Source of the DNA: Kalaharituber pfeilii
Lineage: Eukaryota > Ascomycota > Pezizomycetes > Pezizales > Pezizaceae
Direction: 5' to 3'
Assembly: GCA_015179045.1 (NCBI GenBank)
Contig: WHUZ01000011.1
Span: 248,001 to 312,000 of the forward strand
DNA length: 64,000 bases
Shown here: positions 1 through 13,556 of the stretch, in pieces
Layout: each line of letters starts with the position of its first letter
How positions within the stretch are numbered: the first letter of the stretch is position 1
Notes under the pieces: generated by a model
Database searches by the model: none
What the model was told of the DNA's origin: nothing
Seen by the model: only the letters and a program-made list of their open reading frames with translations
Program-made: the position numbers and the translations under genes

Positions 1-483
1 CCCCAGAGTGGATTAATCAAATAAAAATTTCCCCGGCGTGCACGCGAGGTGAAACGAGAGCTCGATAGAACGTTTGTGGGCCAGTTTATGGTGTAGTTAC
101 CCTGAAAAGTCCTCTCCACTCCAGCTCCCTCCCAGCAAATATATTCACGCAAGTACGTTTTTACCCACTTGATCGAAACATGCAGCAGTTTTCTTTCAAC
201 CCCGTAGTGGCCTGTTTGAAGATTACCGCAAGGCCCTCTTTGCTGAGCTAACCCCAGACACCTACTAGGTACCTTCCATTTTCCAAAAGGTTTTTTTCTT
301 TGTTTTTCTTTGAACACTCCCCCGCTCGCACAAGCAAGCTCACATCCGATTTTACTGCTCATCCAAATGCCGCCTTTTCAAGTCTATATAGCCAGGCTAG
401 GGGCGGATGTCCGGTGTGGAATCCTGCAACTACAGTAGTCCGGGGGAGTTGGAATGGTAAGGGCCTCTCCTGTGACCTTTTTG

Positions 484-517
<34 letters not shown>

Positions 518-2433
518 GCCACTGCAGTATGCCATCACCAGGAATCTAAAAATAAAATAAAATAAAATAAAATAAAGAAAGAGGCCAGGCGCGCTGCGTC
601 CTAGTGACTTAATACCATTCGTTCATTTTTCGTTAGGCAGAAAGCTCTGAAAAAAAAAGGCATTTACCAGTACACATGACTCGCTATGCAGGCTTGATAG
701 TTTGTAGGAGTCTAGATACATATAGATGAGAACCCCGCCCTCGCACAGAGAGAGCCGAGGAGTTTGTTAGGGTGAGCGGGCCGAGGGGGTAAGGTTTGAT
801 CAAGGAGGGTTGGGGCTAGATTTATGCATTGAGGGTAACGGTCGTGCCTCAAGTTGAGGCTGTACCCTGTAGCCATGTGCTGCGGTGCTCAAGGGACGAG
901 AGGAGGGAGTTGAGGAAAGCATAAGCGTAGATGTAACATTACCAGGCCGGCAAGCAGGCAAACTGCCAGGTAAGAAGCCCACGACACTGGCACAGGACTG
1001 TAATGGATAATAGAGTTAAGTACAGAAGTGCATCACTTCATACTAACGCGTGTCAGGTCTCAAATTCCAAGAGCAACAGATTCACGAAACCTGCCCGGCC
1101 AGGCCGGCCAGACCACAGATTCCCAATCCCATGCAAGTAGAGATGTTCCCCAAACTTTCTTTCTCCCCATTACTACTACATTGTATACCAACAACTGCTG
1201 CTCAAACAAGCCTACTCGGTCCAAAAGTCATCAACATCACATCTTGCGTCTTTGGTAGCTAAATACAATCCGCAACACGCATACACAGAATGGCAAGAAA
1301 GCTCTGCGTGGCGAGTAGGAAAGACATGTACAGGATAAAAAAAAAGCTGACAGTAAAAATGGTGTATGTATCACTCAAACCTGATGACGAACTGCAAAAG
1401 GTCATCCTTTTCAACTCAATTAGGACAGGTCAGATTAAGGAAAGCAAAAGAATTTTTTTTTTTTTGTATTTGGAGCCAAAGGAAAAAGAGAAAACTTTTT
1501 GTAGCGAGGCAACGCTTTTTTGCAACTCTTACTGCTTTTTGTGACTGGTAACTTTTTTGTGGTTTGCTCATTCCCCACCACATCCTCCTCCTTCTTTTTG
1601 CCTCTCTCATTGCTCCAAAGCAGCATTATTGCGCAGAAAACTGAAAACAAGTTATGAAAAGAAGCGAGAGCAAAAGGACTAAAAACTTTTTAATATACCA
1701 ACCTTCAATCCTTCCAGTTCTGTCAAATGACATAGGAAATGGTATGACCCTGCCGTTAAAAGCAACCTCAACTGAATAAGAGACTGCACAGAAGATAAGC
1801 GTAAATACAAGATTCCCAGGTGGTGGTCAATAGAACACGCGTCATCATGTACATGTCCACACTACGTCGTATATGAAAAAGAAATGAAACCGTCTTCAGA
1901 AATGCAAGGCTGCAAAGAGGGGATAAAAGCGCAAGCTGAAATGAAAACCCAAGCAGCAAGTTTGTGAAAAGCTAGAGATAAAACCCCGTGACCCATAAGA
2001 TAAGATAAAGAGACGTGCGAAAAGATAGCCCTTGTACATGAATCATGAAATAAGCAAAACTGTACAGTTGAATGCCATTTGCTAATAGCAATGCGCAATT
2101 CAAAGCAGAAATAGCAACCAATGGACACCATCATCAGCCTACCACGACATACGTCAGCGTCGGTGAAAGCCGAAGACGGAAGCACAGTAACACCTGACAT
2201 GGTGACAGCCAACCGCAGATCGTAGGGTATACTGAAAGAGTAATCGGATCAGAAAGACCAGATAAAACATTCGTTGCAGGTCATGTTGGTTCGCTGGAAA
2301 CGCAGGCAAAAACTTCAAGATAAACTCGAACAACCATGAGAGTAAAGACACCCTCGAGGACTCAAACTGTCGTTAGAAGATCAGCCTCGAAGTTTAAAGG
2401 CTTGGGCCTGACGGTGACACAGTTCCCCAGTAA
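1..2433. other. Intergenic, no gene seen; poly-T and AAAAT repeats
   Basis: No open frame here looks like a protein. It holds a run of about 33 T at 484-516, an (AAAAT)n microsatellite at about 546-576 and scattered A/T runs. The last few hundred bases before 2434 probably include the 3' untranslated region of the leftward zinc-finger gene. Confidence 0.6.
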
Positions 2434-5400
2434 TTATACGCGAACTACAAGCCTGACAGGTTTATACCGGGCCCCGAAGACGCCACAAACACCGCATCGA
2501 TTATTTGAGTTCCTCCCCCTTGTGCCGGTTTCCCTGGTAGTTGTCCGCTTCCTGACTGAGCTATGGCATTCAGAATCCCGTGGCTCCAATTCAGGTGATG
2601 ATCCAAGTCTCATCTTGCTTAGGCCGCCAATGTCAAATGTTCCATCCATATCATGGTCATGTCGGTCCAATGTTTCTGAAGCCTGAACGCAGCCCTGACA
2701 GAAGCCGTTGATACACTCAGTACAAGCAAGCGACTGAGCAATATCAACTTGGGTGTAGCAGAGTGAGCACTGGACCTTTGGTGAGAGGTGCATGCTTGTT
2801 GAACGAGGTGATGACGACTTAGAATACGCAGGTGTTGAAGCTATTGACGCTGAATTAGTAGAAGTTAAAGGAGTCGATGTTCTTGCGGATGCGAGTGACG
2901 TCCCATTCAGGATAGGAGAGATATTTGTATGGTTAACCGCCGACGGTCCATAATTCTGGAACGATTGATAGTGATACGGATTTTGGTGTGATTGGTATGT
3001 TGTAGGCTGTGGCATATACCGATGTGCATGAGATGTTGCGGGCAAGTAAGGAGATGATTGCTGAATGTGTGCTGACCTCTGCTGTTGTCTTGATCGTTCC
3101 TTTATTTCTGCCTCTGCCGTTGCTATATCGATCATCATCTTAAGGGAAGGTGGAATATCAGGTCCATAACCGTTCGTATTTCTTCGAGGTACAGCAGCAT
3201 CACTGGTTGAAGCGGGAAGGAGGGATTGATATAGCAATGGTGACTTCTTGTACTAATTGTTAGTAAGTGACTCCAATTGCGAAGGTGACAAAGTAGTTAA
3301 CACTACTTACCGACACTTGTGGGGCCTTTGTTTCCTCTGTCGCTGCCTTCGCTGCCTCTATCAAGTCGTCCCATGCCGATCCCACGTTGGGCTGCTTATT
3401 GCTCAAAAAACCTCCAGCTGACATTGACCCATTATACAAATTGCCTCTGTCTTGGACGTAGCTTAGATGACCCACGTTGGTATTAACTGCTAATCCACCT
3501 CTTGACCTTGACCCAGAATTTACCCCTGGCAAAGCGCCGCTGTCACCCACAGAGAAAGAATAAGCTCGCCGTATTTGATGAGTACTGTGATGTGTGGTGG
3601 AAATGTCGTGGTGAGATTTGCTCATCCCGCCTAGTATTAGACCAACTTCCTCACTATCCAATTCATCATCCCCATCCTCGTTCAGCGGTCTGGATTCACA
3701 ATGTCTGGATTCACAATGTCCGAACAGATAATGTTGACGTGGCGTGAGATCAGAATCAACGTCCATCAGGTCTGCACCGGCAGCCAGAGAACTGAGATTA
3801 TTGCTACTGGCTGCCGGTGTGGAGTAAAGTGATGCCAGTGCACTGCTACTGCTTTTCTTATCAATAGTGCGCCTACGCGCGGTTATCTTCCTTGGAGATG
3901 CCTTCGTCTTGCTCGAGGCGCTACTTGAAGTTTTCTTCCGGGAGGATGTTGTTTTTGCCTTTGCTACTGCGGAGCTTTTCGACGTTATAGCGGATGGTGT
4001 ATGAGCGGAGGAATGTGGAATAGAAAGAGGCGACGCTGGAGAATGTGTGTGATCAGATTCAGTATCCTAATCGAACTCCCAATCCCTGCGTTAGCTATTC
4101 CGTTGCCGTTACAGAAAATTTTTGAGGACGATGACCCTGACGAGGCGTCACGCGCTATCCCAGCAAGGCAAGTAAGTACAATGCATAATGCATGATATCA
4201 TTACTATGTTTCTGGCGAATCAGAGTCTCATAAACTTGTGATACACATCAGTGCACAGATGCATCTGCATCTCTTTGACGAGAACACGCCTAACACAATT
4301 GGATATCTAATGCCATATGTAGCGATACCTGACCAACGGCCATGTCCTGGATATGTGCAAGCAGGCCGAAAAAAGCAATAATTTTCAAAAAGAAACTTGT
4401 AAAACAGGGAAAAAGACTCACAGTCTCGGATGCCACACTGGACTGTGGAAGTTCAGTGCCATATGGGTCTTTCAAATCAGTTTGCACGGTGGCAGTAACT
4501 TGTACTTCCAGTTCAGGAGCGGAGCTGGGAGATGACATGCCTTCGGTGTGCTGCTCATCTGAAGGAGCCTTTGGCTTTGAAACTAATTTAGGGTATCAAG
4601 AATTAGCTATCATTATGCATCACCAAGATTGATAGCATTGCAGCAAGATAAGTGCAATTGAGGCAGCATATGCAACCTTACGAGCTTACCTTTTGTTCGA
4701 GCTTTTGCAGCAACACCCGTGCTTGATCTACGAGGGACATTACTGCTCGAAGCCAGTTGTGCGCCCACTCCGCTTCCAGTTCCAGTAGCCTGATAGGAAC
4801 TTGCAGTGTTTTTCGGGAGAGGAGGTGTTGATACCATTTTTCTGAAGCTTTCCGCACTGGCTGGTAGCCGAGGAATCCAGTGGTCAGGATGAGCCCTGCG
4901 AATATGCTCGCAGATACTTCTGTAAGCGAAGGTCTGTAAGTCAGTTATTTCACTTTGTTAGCATAATTCCCAGTCAAGTTTGCAGCATAATTAGCATTCT
5001 AGATGCGGGATTGCATGGTGACAACCACCCTACCGAACAATTTGAGTTGAGTAGAATGATTGGAAGAAGATATATAGAACGGTATACTGAGCTTCCGACT
5101 TGAGACTTTTGCGTGGGGATAGCATCAACTTACTCCGGAGCACTTTTTGCGGCAGCTCGATCCATCAGGATTCGGCAATGGACAAGTGACCTCTGGTCTC
5201 GGCCCGCTCACAGTCTTCGAGGACGCCGGAAGCGAAGCAGGCATTGTGACAGATGATGAAGACAATGAAGTTGCGGAGATGACGCCTACAGCTTGGCCGA
5301 TTGCTGCTGCTGCTGCTACTGCTGCTGTTGTTGCTGTTGTTGTCGATGAAGGCATTGTTGAGTTGATTCCGAACGAGGGTGAGATTCCGTGTTCGGAAAT

Positions 5401-5457
5401 CTGGTTGCTGTGTGTGGAAAGCAGGTCGCTTGGCCGACCCATCCCCATTACTGGCAT
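2434..5457 (-). CDS. C2H2-like zinc-finger protein, fungal family, multi-exon
   Basis: Exons by splice signals: 5457-5134, 4933-4690, 4582-4422, 4066-3311 and 3252-2434, about 767 aa; phases agree across every junction. Exon 1 ends with a CPLPNPDGSSCRKKC half-finger. Exon 2 continues with RSICEHIRRAHPDHW and then IPRLPASAESF, giving a C2H2-like finger at about residues 98-130, a pattern I know from a conserved family of putative fungal transcription regulators. The middle is Ser/Ala/Lys-rich with a basic stretch in exon 4. The last exon has the helix-like PPSLKMMIDIATAEAEIKER and a C-terminal Cys cluster (CxxC, CxxC, CxxC) ending in RCGVCGVFGARYKP. The intron 4421-4067 is unusually long (355 nt) and may hide an 18-nt microexon at about 4347-4330. 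Start chosen at ATG 5457; the frame is open further upstream but only as Pro/Thr-rich low complexity. Nuclear role is inferred. Confidence 0.8.
3694..3722 (-). repeat. In-frame 15-bp duplication in zinc-finger gene
   Basis: The bases encoding HCESR occur twice in direct tandem in the fourth exon, giving HCESRHCESR. The duplication keeps the frame and looks recent because the copies are identical. Confidence 0.8.
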
Positions 5458-7100
5458 TGTTGGGCGTCGACAATTGCACCTTGCACGAAGCCAGACTACA
5501 GCTGTAGAAAATTTTGAGCAGATATCGGAACAGGTAGTAACAGCTGGCTGCTGATGTTGGGGAGGGGGGGGGGGGGTGCGGGTGGGTGGAGGGAGGAGAT
5601 GAAAACGTCCGAGATTGGCGACCGTGTAGTCGGGCGGTGGGAAGGGCAGCTGGAGGATATGTGGCCTACGATGGGGGTCCGGGGGAAGCTGCACTCTGTG
5701 GGATTGAGATTGGGATTGTGGGGGGACAGAGGCAGAGACAGTGGTAGTAGCAATGGCAGTGGTAGTGGTAGTGGTAGTGGTGGGGGAAGGGTGGGCTGCG
5801 GAGGGAGGGGGCACGGCACTTTTGCTCAGTGAACAATTGAGGGCTGGTGGAAGAAGAAAGGTTTTTCGGCCGTCAAGCAGGGCAGCACAGCAGGGCGGGC
5901 TGGGGAAGATCGATTCGGGAGGGGGAGGGAAGGGCTGTGGGAGGGGGGGAGGGGGGGAGGGGGAGCGAGTGGTGTGGCCTGGCAGCTCTCTCGTTTCCAC
6001 CCTCTTTTTTCTTTTTTCTTTTTTCTCTCTTCCTTTCTCTTTTTCTTTTTCTCTTCTTTTCTTTTCTTTTTTTTTTTTTCCCTCTCGTTCGGGTTTTCAT
6101 AGCGCAGTGTGGAGGTCGGGTCGGGTTGGGTTAGCCTCGTGCTTGGGTTTCAGCGGGCTGCATTGAGCTTGCGCGCACGCAGCTTGGGCCAGGCACAGCA
6201 CCGGCACCAGCGCTGGCAGCGGCAGCGGCAGCGGCAGCGGTACTGTACCAGCACCTGCTCGCTATCACCTGCTCCCAGCTCCAGCCCCAGCCCCAGCTCC
6301 AGTTCCAGCTCCAGCGTCAGCTCCAGCAAGCGACTGACAGTGCCTTGCTGACTGCCAGAGACGACCTCCTCCCGCTTCACGCATGGCGCTGGAGCGTCTC
6401 ATGCCTCCCCCCTCCCCCCTCCCCCTCCCCCCCCTCTAGCGCCGCGCAGCCCTCTAAGCTCTCCTTCCCCCCCCCCCCGACCACCTTCGTCTGCTCCACG
6501 ATCAAGTATTTTGCACGTCAACGAACTTAACCGGCGCCTCCTATGACGCTATGAGCGACGCTTGCTCTGCGCGCCCCCAACCTCCCCCCCCCCCCCGGCC
6601 ACCTAGGTAGGGCAGCTAGCTGCTGGGCCCTGCCTTCAACACCTTCCTGCCCGCCCTGACTGCCCCCTCCCTCAGCGCCGAGTGCTCTGTCAGATGCTGG
6701 CTGCGCATAGGCAATCGCACGCACTCCATCTCTGCGCGCAGGCAGGTTCGCAGTACAGTAGCCTACTGTACCTCTACTCTGGCACCCCATGCAGCTGGTT
6801 AGCTTCCCCCATTGTCCTCTAGCTCCGCAATTTATCTTGTGATACAATACTTTGTGATTCTCTCCCATCCTCACACCACTCACAAAACCTTAACGGTAGC
6901 TAGATAGCTCCCACCTTTCTCTTTGATTGCGGCTTATTCGGAAGTTTCCCCAGCCGCAAGCTGTTGTGCTGCACTTGACCATCAGGGCACGCGCAAGCAA
7001 TTAGAGGTAGTCCATTAAACGGCTTCCTCCAAACCACAGCTACCTCACCAACGCGAGGAGATCGTCCATTGCTGCGCGTTTGGTGTGTGCTATTGTGTAG
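5458..7100. promoter_or_regulatory. Upstream region of zinc-finger gene; low-complexity purine/pyrimidine blocks
   Basis: Read on the minus (sense) strand this is pyrimidine-rich with long C and T runs at 5550-6090, as expected for a fungal 5' leader and core promoter. It contains (CAGCGG)n at about 6208-6240, (CAGCTC)n-like repeats at about 6265-6330 and several poly-C runs (6395-6480, 6585-6597). No other gene is supported. Confidence 0.45.
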
Positions 7101-10100
7101 CTCGCCACAAGACATTCCAACGCCCTTTCAAACTGCGAGCAACCCCGGGAGTCAAACTACATGTAGGAGCTAGTGGAAAGGAGTATATTACCACATGGCT
7201 TTACTACCTAATAAGAGCATACATGCTCCTCTTGCACATCAAAAAAGCGGCGCGTAATTGCCTGGTAGACTCGCAGTCACAGGGAATGTCTTAAACTGTG
7301 CCGAATAGAAATTCATCCAGGAAATCGCAATCTGGCTTCCCACCACGGCCTTCGGGAGAATCTACAATTGAAATTGAAAATAAAAACTGGAGCGAGAACA
7401 AAACTTACCTAGTACAAAAAGAAATATTAAATTAAAAATATCAACATATCAATATGACAGGACTAGGGTACCAGGTTCTCTACTCTAAATACTGCTAGTG
7501 ACCGCTGGGCCCGCGCGATATCGTGACGTCTTAGGAACCCCTACCACGCTCGCACGACCATCCATGCCCGTGTTTTTCCACATACATATTTCAGTTGAGG
7601 TCGAGGTTCGTAACGAAAGCACAGTAACAATAAATTAGGCTCTCAATTGTAACTCGGCATATGTGTCAATTTTTATGAAAAATCAAAATGTGCGTATCAT
7701 TCTACGCAAGCAACGCTACAAATGAGCAGATAGAGTAGCCTGGAGACATCCAGCAGAAGGAGGCTAGAGAAGAGTGCTCCTCTGGAGTGGAGTGCACAAA
7801 CATGACGAGGGGGTGCAATGTTTTTTCATGTCAGGATAGAAGTTTGCTTCTCATGTCAGGGATCACCTGCAACCAGCCTAGGGATTACCATCCCTTGGCG
7901 CGGGTTATGTGGGCCAATCCCCTTCCTCCGAATACAGAGCTTCTAGCAAACGAGCAGCGAAAAAAAAAAAAAAAAAAAAGGAAAAGGAAAAGAAAAAGAA
8001 CTTGTGGAAGCTAACTCAACTTCCGGTTACAACTTACGGTAACTGACCGGTTTCTCTCAGCGAAATTGATGTTCTGGTTGCAGCTCCAGACTTGAGAAAA
8101 AAAAGGAAAAAGGTAAGAAAAAGAAATGGGAAAAAGCTCCTCGAACACTTCATTGACGCCTGCAAGGATGCATATTTCTACATGCCGTTTATCTGCTTTC
8201 GTTCCTCAACCCAAGATAATTCAACCTCCTCGCAGCAATGGTAGCTTTATTCCGGCAGCTGGCAGTTACAACATACCGTAGTCTCGTGCCTAGGTTGGTA
8301 GCCCAGCAAAGGTTATTGTAGTAATCACTTGCTGCAATTGATGGATTTGGGAATCCAATTTAGCAGAGAAACCACAAAACTAGAGGAGCAACATACTGTC
8401 ACTTAGTCCTGGCTTCAAAGTCACTACTATGGAAGCCGCGCACGTACAATGCCTGCATGCCCAACCGAATGAACCCTCTTCGAGACCGGAGTCTGCACAG
8501 CTTCACCCGAGCTCGTGTCCATCGTAAGCAACCAGGAGCTATTTTCAGTCTCAGACGATATCGGATGCCTACTGCAGAAGGGGGAGCTTGAGTTGGAGTA
8601 CCAGCTTTTATTATCGACCACGTGACGCCTCAAATCTCCAGCAAGACTGAGTTATGTGTGTAGTCTACACAGTGTAAGCTGTATGCAGTATTGGGTTTGG
8701 TCGTATTAGCTGCAATGACATGCTTTAGCCTTGTCTGGTGCTTTTAGCCTCGCTCAACCATAGAACTCGAACCCGTTTCCAAAGATGTAGTGCGAAGCCT
8801 GACCATGCGATATCAGTTTTCGAAAAAGAAACAAAAAATATAAGCGGCGCACCCTTTGGTACTGGCACAAGGTATGGGAACTTTTCAATGTTGGGAAGGG
8901 AAAGCTCCATAGCTGAAACACCAAAAACAAAACATCGAGTGATTGAAACACTCTGGTTTCGCTGTAACTTCCCATGTCTTACCACGTTCGAGAAGCTCGT
9001 ATAGAAACCCAGCGTGCAGAGTTTTACTCCTGGTGCACGAGTGTTGTAGGTATAGTTTAAAGCTCATTAGCGGGAAACACGATGACAGAAATGACTTCTG
9101 CATTCTCAAGTCCAGCAGTTCCAGTTCCAGGATGCTTATATTCCGATCATTTTTTACAGAAGTAATCTCATTAGAATCTCATCAGAAAATAATTTTTGTG
9201 ACTAAGAATGATTGATCATGAGTTCCTTTTCCTGCTTGGCAGAAACTCAGGCTAGCTGAGGAAACATGGATTCGACTCGCATGAGGTGAGACCCGAAACC
9301 TGCATACGCGCATTCAAAGGATAATGGCCATGGGTCATTCATGCAAGCAGCCGATCCGTCCAATCCTTCATGCTGACCACTTATCTTCTCTGAACCCATC
9401 GGTACCAACAACTATTAGGATCATTCTAGGCTTGCATCACTCAGAACCTACAACTCTATTTGATGCAATTAAAAACAAGCACTAGGTTGGAATTTGAAGG
9501 GTTTCATATAGGTGACAACGAGATTTTGCGGTTATTGATCGAGGCGCCCGAAAAACCGAGCTGCTATAATCCGGCGTAGACATCACCCTGTTGAACGGTA
9601 TTCGTGCTTAGATATATCTATAGGTTGCTCCTAAGTCTAGACTCCAATATGCATCACAAGACACACTTGGCTGCGAGCTGTGCTGAAGAAACGCTGTTAG
9701 CATTGCTATGGGAGAGCGAACAGTGAAGATGACAAGTTAGGAACTAAGAAGTGGGAACGAGAACACGTAAAAGAACGAGTATTAACAACAACTTTAACAA
9801 GAAGTTCTCAGCGCAGATACTATCTAGGGTATACCTTTTGCAAATACACAAATACTGGGCCTTGTGCCTCATACTCATTGCAGGTGATATAACAACCAAG
9901 GCATTATTCGTCGTAATAGGTCCCCGCCCAATGGTTGAAATCATATGAGCTTTCGTTCAGCCAAATGAAAGGGCTTGTTTTGCGCGATTAATCTTCTATA
10001 AGTTGAGCTCATGAGCACTATTATCCTTTGCGGGCTTCGATAAGTATATTATACGCCCAACTGGGGCTCGTATCAGACGCTGAAGAACGAAGTCCCTGTA

Positions 10101-11529
10101 GTTAGTAATGAAATAAGGATAGTCAGATGCAGCCTCGGACACGCAGATATTACACTTAAGATTCGAACCTAGATGCTTTGGTAGCTAGGCCCAGCCAGCA
10201 CCAACCGACCTGAACTCGAACAATATACCTTGATCACGCAGGGTATCCAAGGCTCAACTCTGGCAACCTTCGTCGTACAACAAGGAAGTAGACCCAATGA
10301 TAAACTATATGTTTGCTTATTGAAGAAAGCAGTGCAGGTAACTCGTATACGCCTCTTAATATGTAGTTGCTTACAGAGACCTTTAGAAAGAGTTTGGACT
10401 CTCATTTCAGCTGGCATAGCCTGGGAGGTCGTCTCTCGACTGGGCGGTCCGCTTATGAGCTTGGGTGAGTCGACTTGCATCTCTGTAAGTTGAAAATGTG
10501 AAGGATTCATTGACGTGCTGGCATGAAGTAGTTGATCTAGTATTCGACCGACCAGTACAAGTGCAAGTCGACGCTGTTTATAGTGTACCCCGCTTGGAAT
10601 GTATGAGAGAGAAGTCTTGAGACTGATGAGATGGGAAATTTTGTTTATCTTCTGGGCACTCTAGCCTTGAGACTACGGGTCCGAGGCTAAGAATCACGGG
10701 CACCTAAGCTTCCTTTCGCGTTTTGGTCTAAGCGGGCTAAGCCTGGGAGGAGATCAGTACCTCCTTTATCGATATATGCATGTCTCTGTGCAATCTCTTC
10801 ACCCACTTGTATCTTTCAAGCAGCCTTCTCCATCAGTTGACACAACGGCCGTCGAAGGGTTATTTCGTACAAGTATATATTATCGGACATCTATCTAGTG
10901 CCTGCTCTCGGCCACCCGGGCCCGTCCAGGAGGAGATCCTCAAACAAAATCTGTATCAACACTCCCACTCAAACGAAAATGCTGTAAATAATAGGAAGCA
11001 ACAAATCCTAAGAATTCGAATGCTAGTAACTCCTACAAATTCTGAATATCGAAAAATTTGTAACTCCTTACTTCGCAACTAGATGTAAGATAAAAACCCT
11101 TTCAATGTCGCTTCATTAGGACTCTTCTAATTCCAGAAGTAATGCAATACTGCGTGAAAAAAACCCTGTAGGAAAAAGCTCGTGCGAAAGAGAAAGAATG
11201 ATGCCCAAAACCGAAGAATAGAAATAATACCATTCATGTAAACCGTATGGAGCAGGAATAAAGATACAATAAAATCAAGAAATCCCCATGCTACTCATAT
11301 GCCTTTCATACTGTTCTCATGGCAGAGCCTTCATTATTATACCTGCAGTATCATTCTCGCTCCTGATGTATTCTATAGTAATGGAATTGAATCTCGTTGG
11401 ATTGCCTCTCGTGTGAGATTGCCAGTCTCGAACCAGGAAATGATGGATGATGATAATGTGATTGGTACAATCATGGTGTTTCCGATTCTTTTCTAGTTTC
11501 ATGGCTCCGTTGTTATCGATTCGAATGAA

Positions 11530-12008
11530 CTACCAGTGAGCCTGATCCGCATCATCTTGCCCTGCATCCATGACTTTATCCGCCTTCCCCAACTGTTCCC
11601 TGGTCTCATTGTATAATCGACGTAGCCATATAGCTTTTTTGTAGCTCTCGGTGGCTGCCATATATTCGGCTTTGGCGGCAAAGAGTGCCACCGTAGGACC
11701 GTAGGTTGCCGTCGAGACTTCCATGCGAACGCGGTGCCAGCAAGAGTGAAAACATACCTAGATATAGACCTCCTAGTCTCAATACCTCCGGTCCAATCTG
11801 AATCCGCATACCTAACTAAATCCTTACAGCTTGTTCCATCAGTTCCTCCATAAATCGGGCCTTGTTCTCATGTGTACTGAAGGTATCTTAGAACCTGTTT
11901 TGCGGCGGCCATGCGCGCTTCAGTTGGAGTAGCACTGAACCGGCCCAGTATAGATAGTGTGAAGGCGAGATCAGGGCGGGCTCCTATTATTGCGTACATC
12001 GGTTTTCC
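11530..12008 (-). mobile_element. Ty1/copia retrotransposon relic (RT end to RNase H)
   Basis: Translating the minus strand from 12008 gives GKPMYAIIGARPDLAF, then a segment resembling RFSATPTEARMAAAKQVLRYL, then a stop; next come ADSDWTGGIETRRSIS and, after a frameshift, AEYMAATESYKKAIWLRRLYNE. These match the order in copia polyproteins: the GSLMYA-RPD block, the ADSDWAGD block and the RNase H block AEYMA...E...WLR. At least one stop and one or two frameshifts break it, so it is a dead fragment. No flanking LTR pair could be identified. Confidence 0.85.
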
Positions 12009-13189
12009 TTCCAGAGATTTATACCATTGACATTAGCGTTTCCACCTACTCTACCAGCGAGGGTCGGAGTCATGTAGATTCTTTATTTTTTTTCAATTCT
12101 TTGTATGACCTATGTAGTAGCTAGTAGCTAATACTTATATATGATTCAGCACTTACGATGCCACTTGTAGTCAAGCTAAAACATCAAGCTACCACTTTTA
12201 TTTTCTTTGTTTGGGTCATAAAACTACGCATGAGAAAGTGTCCAGTTGACAGTTATCATCTGGCCCTCTATGGAGCCGAGTCTTCTATTGGTTTGGCCAA
12301 TGACCTAAAAAGTATTATTAATAATCAACTCGAATATCCTTTATTTTGATATGTTTATGTCATACCTTACTGATCTGGACAAGATTGTCTTTCGATGAAC
12401 TTTCTATACCACTTTCCTCTACTAAAAGCATGTCGGGTTCCATCAAATTCTGCTGCAAACTCAGGCAACTTACCTACTTATGTAGATCTGTAGAAACCAT
12501 CCTGCGGGGTGAACGAAGTTCTTTTTAATAACCCTTGCCTGGGTGAATATGTAGTGCTTGTACAAAACATGATGTTCTCTAGTTGCAAGCGGGACATCGT
12601 CTGGATTTAATAACTTGAAGCAGCCGTTTTAAATAATTGGAATACTGCGATATCAAGAAGTTAGCAAGCCAGCCGCTAACTAAACGAGTTACAGAAGAAA
12701 AGACGGCTTACTTGCTGAAACTGTCAAATTCTGCGTGTTGCTACCTGCTTTGCTTGCTGCTGTTGTCCATCGCGAGGTTGAACGGTCTCATGCCAAGCCC
12801 CTCTACTACTGTACTTACAGTCGCCTTGGCTATTTGAGGAATGGACATTCATTATATTTGTACGTATACATTTCGTATGACACAAGTTACACCTATGCAA
12901 ACGATGTCAACCATGACCTGTCACTACTATAGCAACATGGAGCAGGCTGTTACGGCTAAGGTAAGACTTCCCTGACTAGGGGAACACTTACCCTGAACTG
13001 TTCGTAAGACCAATGCTGCTAGAGCGGCCTGATCACCCGTGAGGCTTGGCAGAAGGTTTCTTTGTCCTTCGAATAGGGAAGTGCCAAGGAAGTGTGTGTC
13101 ATTGTTTATGGTCGGTGTATGCGCACATGCATTAGTACATATTATTGTCTTGTGCCTGTACTACTTTTGCATGTTTCTTTATTCGCATT

Positions 13190-13340
13190 GTTGAGGAATT
13201 GTTGTTTCTTTATTTGCTTGCCTAGTCATGTATGATGCGCTCAGTCTATTTAAGCACAGGCGATAGCACAGCTGAAGAATCAAGACACAAGCGGTGTTCT
13301 AGTTCTCTATTACTCTGAAACCTATCGTTTTCTCATTACA
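13190..13340 (+). repeat. Possible solo LTR fragment
   Basis: The segment begins TGTTGAGGAATTG and ends CATTACA, so has TG...CA ends. Inside is a TATTTAAG TATA-like box, then a pyrimidine-rich stretch (CTAGTTCTCTATTACTC), resembling an LTR promoter and R-U5. No matching second LTR, primer-binding site or target duplication was found, so this is a weak call. Confidence 0.25.
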
Positions 13341-13393
13341 CCCGTGAATCGCTCCGCTCCGCTGCGCGCTCCACGCCAAACAGCAGTCCTTCC

Positions 13394-13556
13394 GGCCTGC
13401 AGTATATACACCTCCGTAGCCATTCTGGCCCGCAGCTTATACACTTCCGTAGCCATTCCGGCCCGCAGCCTATACACCTCCGTAGCAACTCCGGCCCGCC
13501 GTATACATACCTCCATAGCGACTCCGGCCCGCCGTATACATACCTCCGTAGCCGTA
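13394..13556. repeat. Tandem repeat, five units of about 32 bp
   Basis: The unit resembles TACACCTCCGTAGCNANTCC followed by GGCCCGC(A/C)G and recurs five times with a few substitutions. Because the spacing is near 33 bp it stays open in several frames on both strands, encoding YTSVA.PARS-type repeats, but nothing around it looks like a gene. Confidence 0.75.

Noticed and set aside
5165..5479. Second minus-strand frame beginning MQLSTPNNASNGDG
   Set aside because: Looks protein-like but does not lead into the zinc-finger half; it overlaps exon 1 in another frame.
5458..6000. N-terminal extension of the zinc-finger protein rich in Pro/Thr/Ser
   Set aside because: Open only because of C-rich low complexity; ATG 5457 gives a more ordinary N-terminus. 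Transcript data could overturn this.
13394..13556. CRISPR-like regular repeat
   Set aside because: Units are contiguous tandem copies without unique spacers, in a eukaryotic genome.
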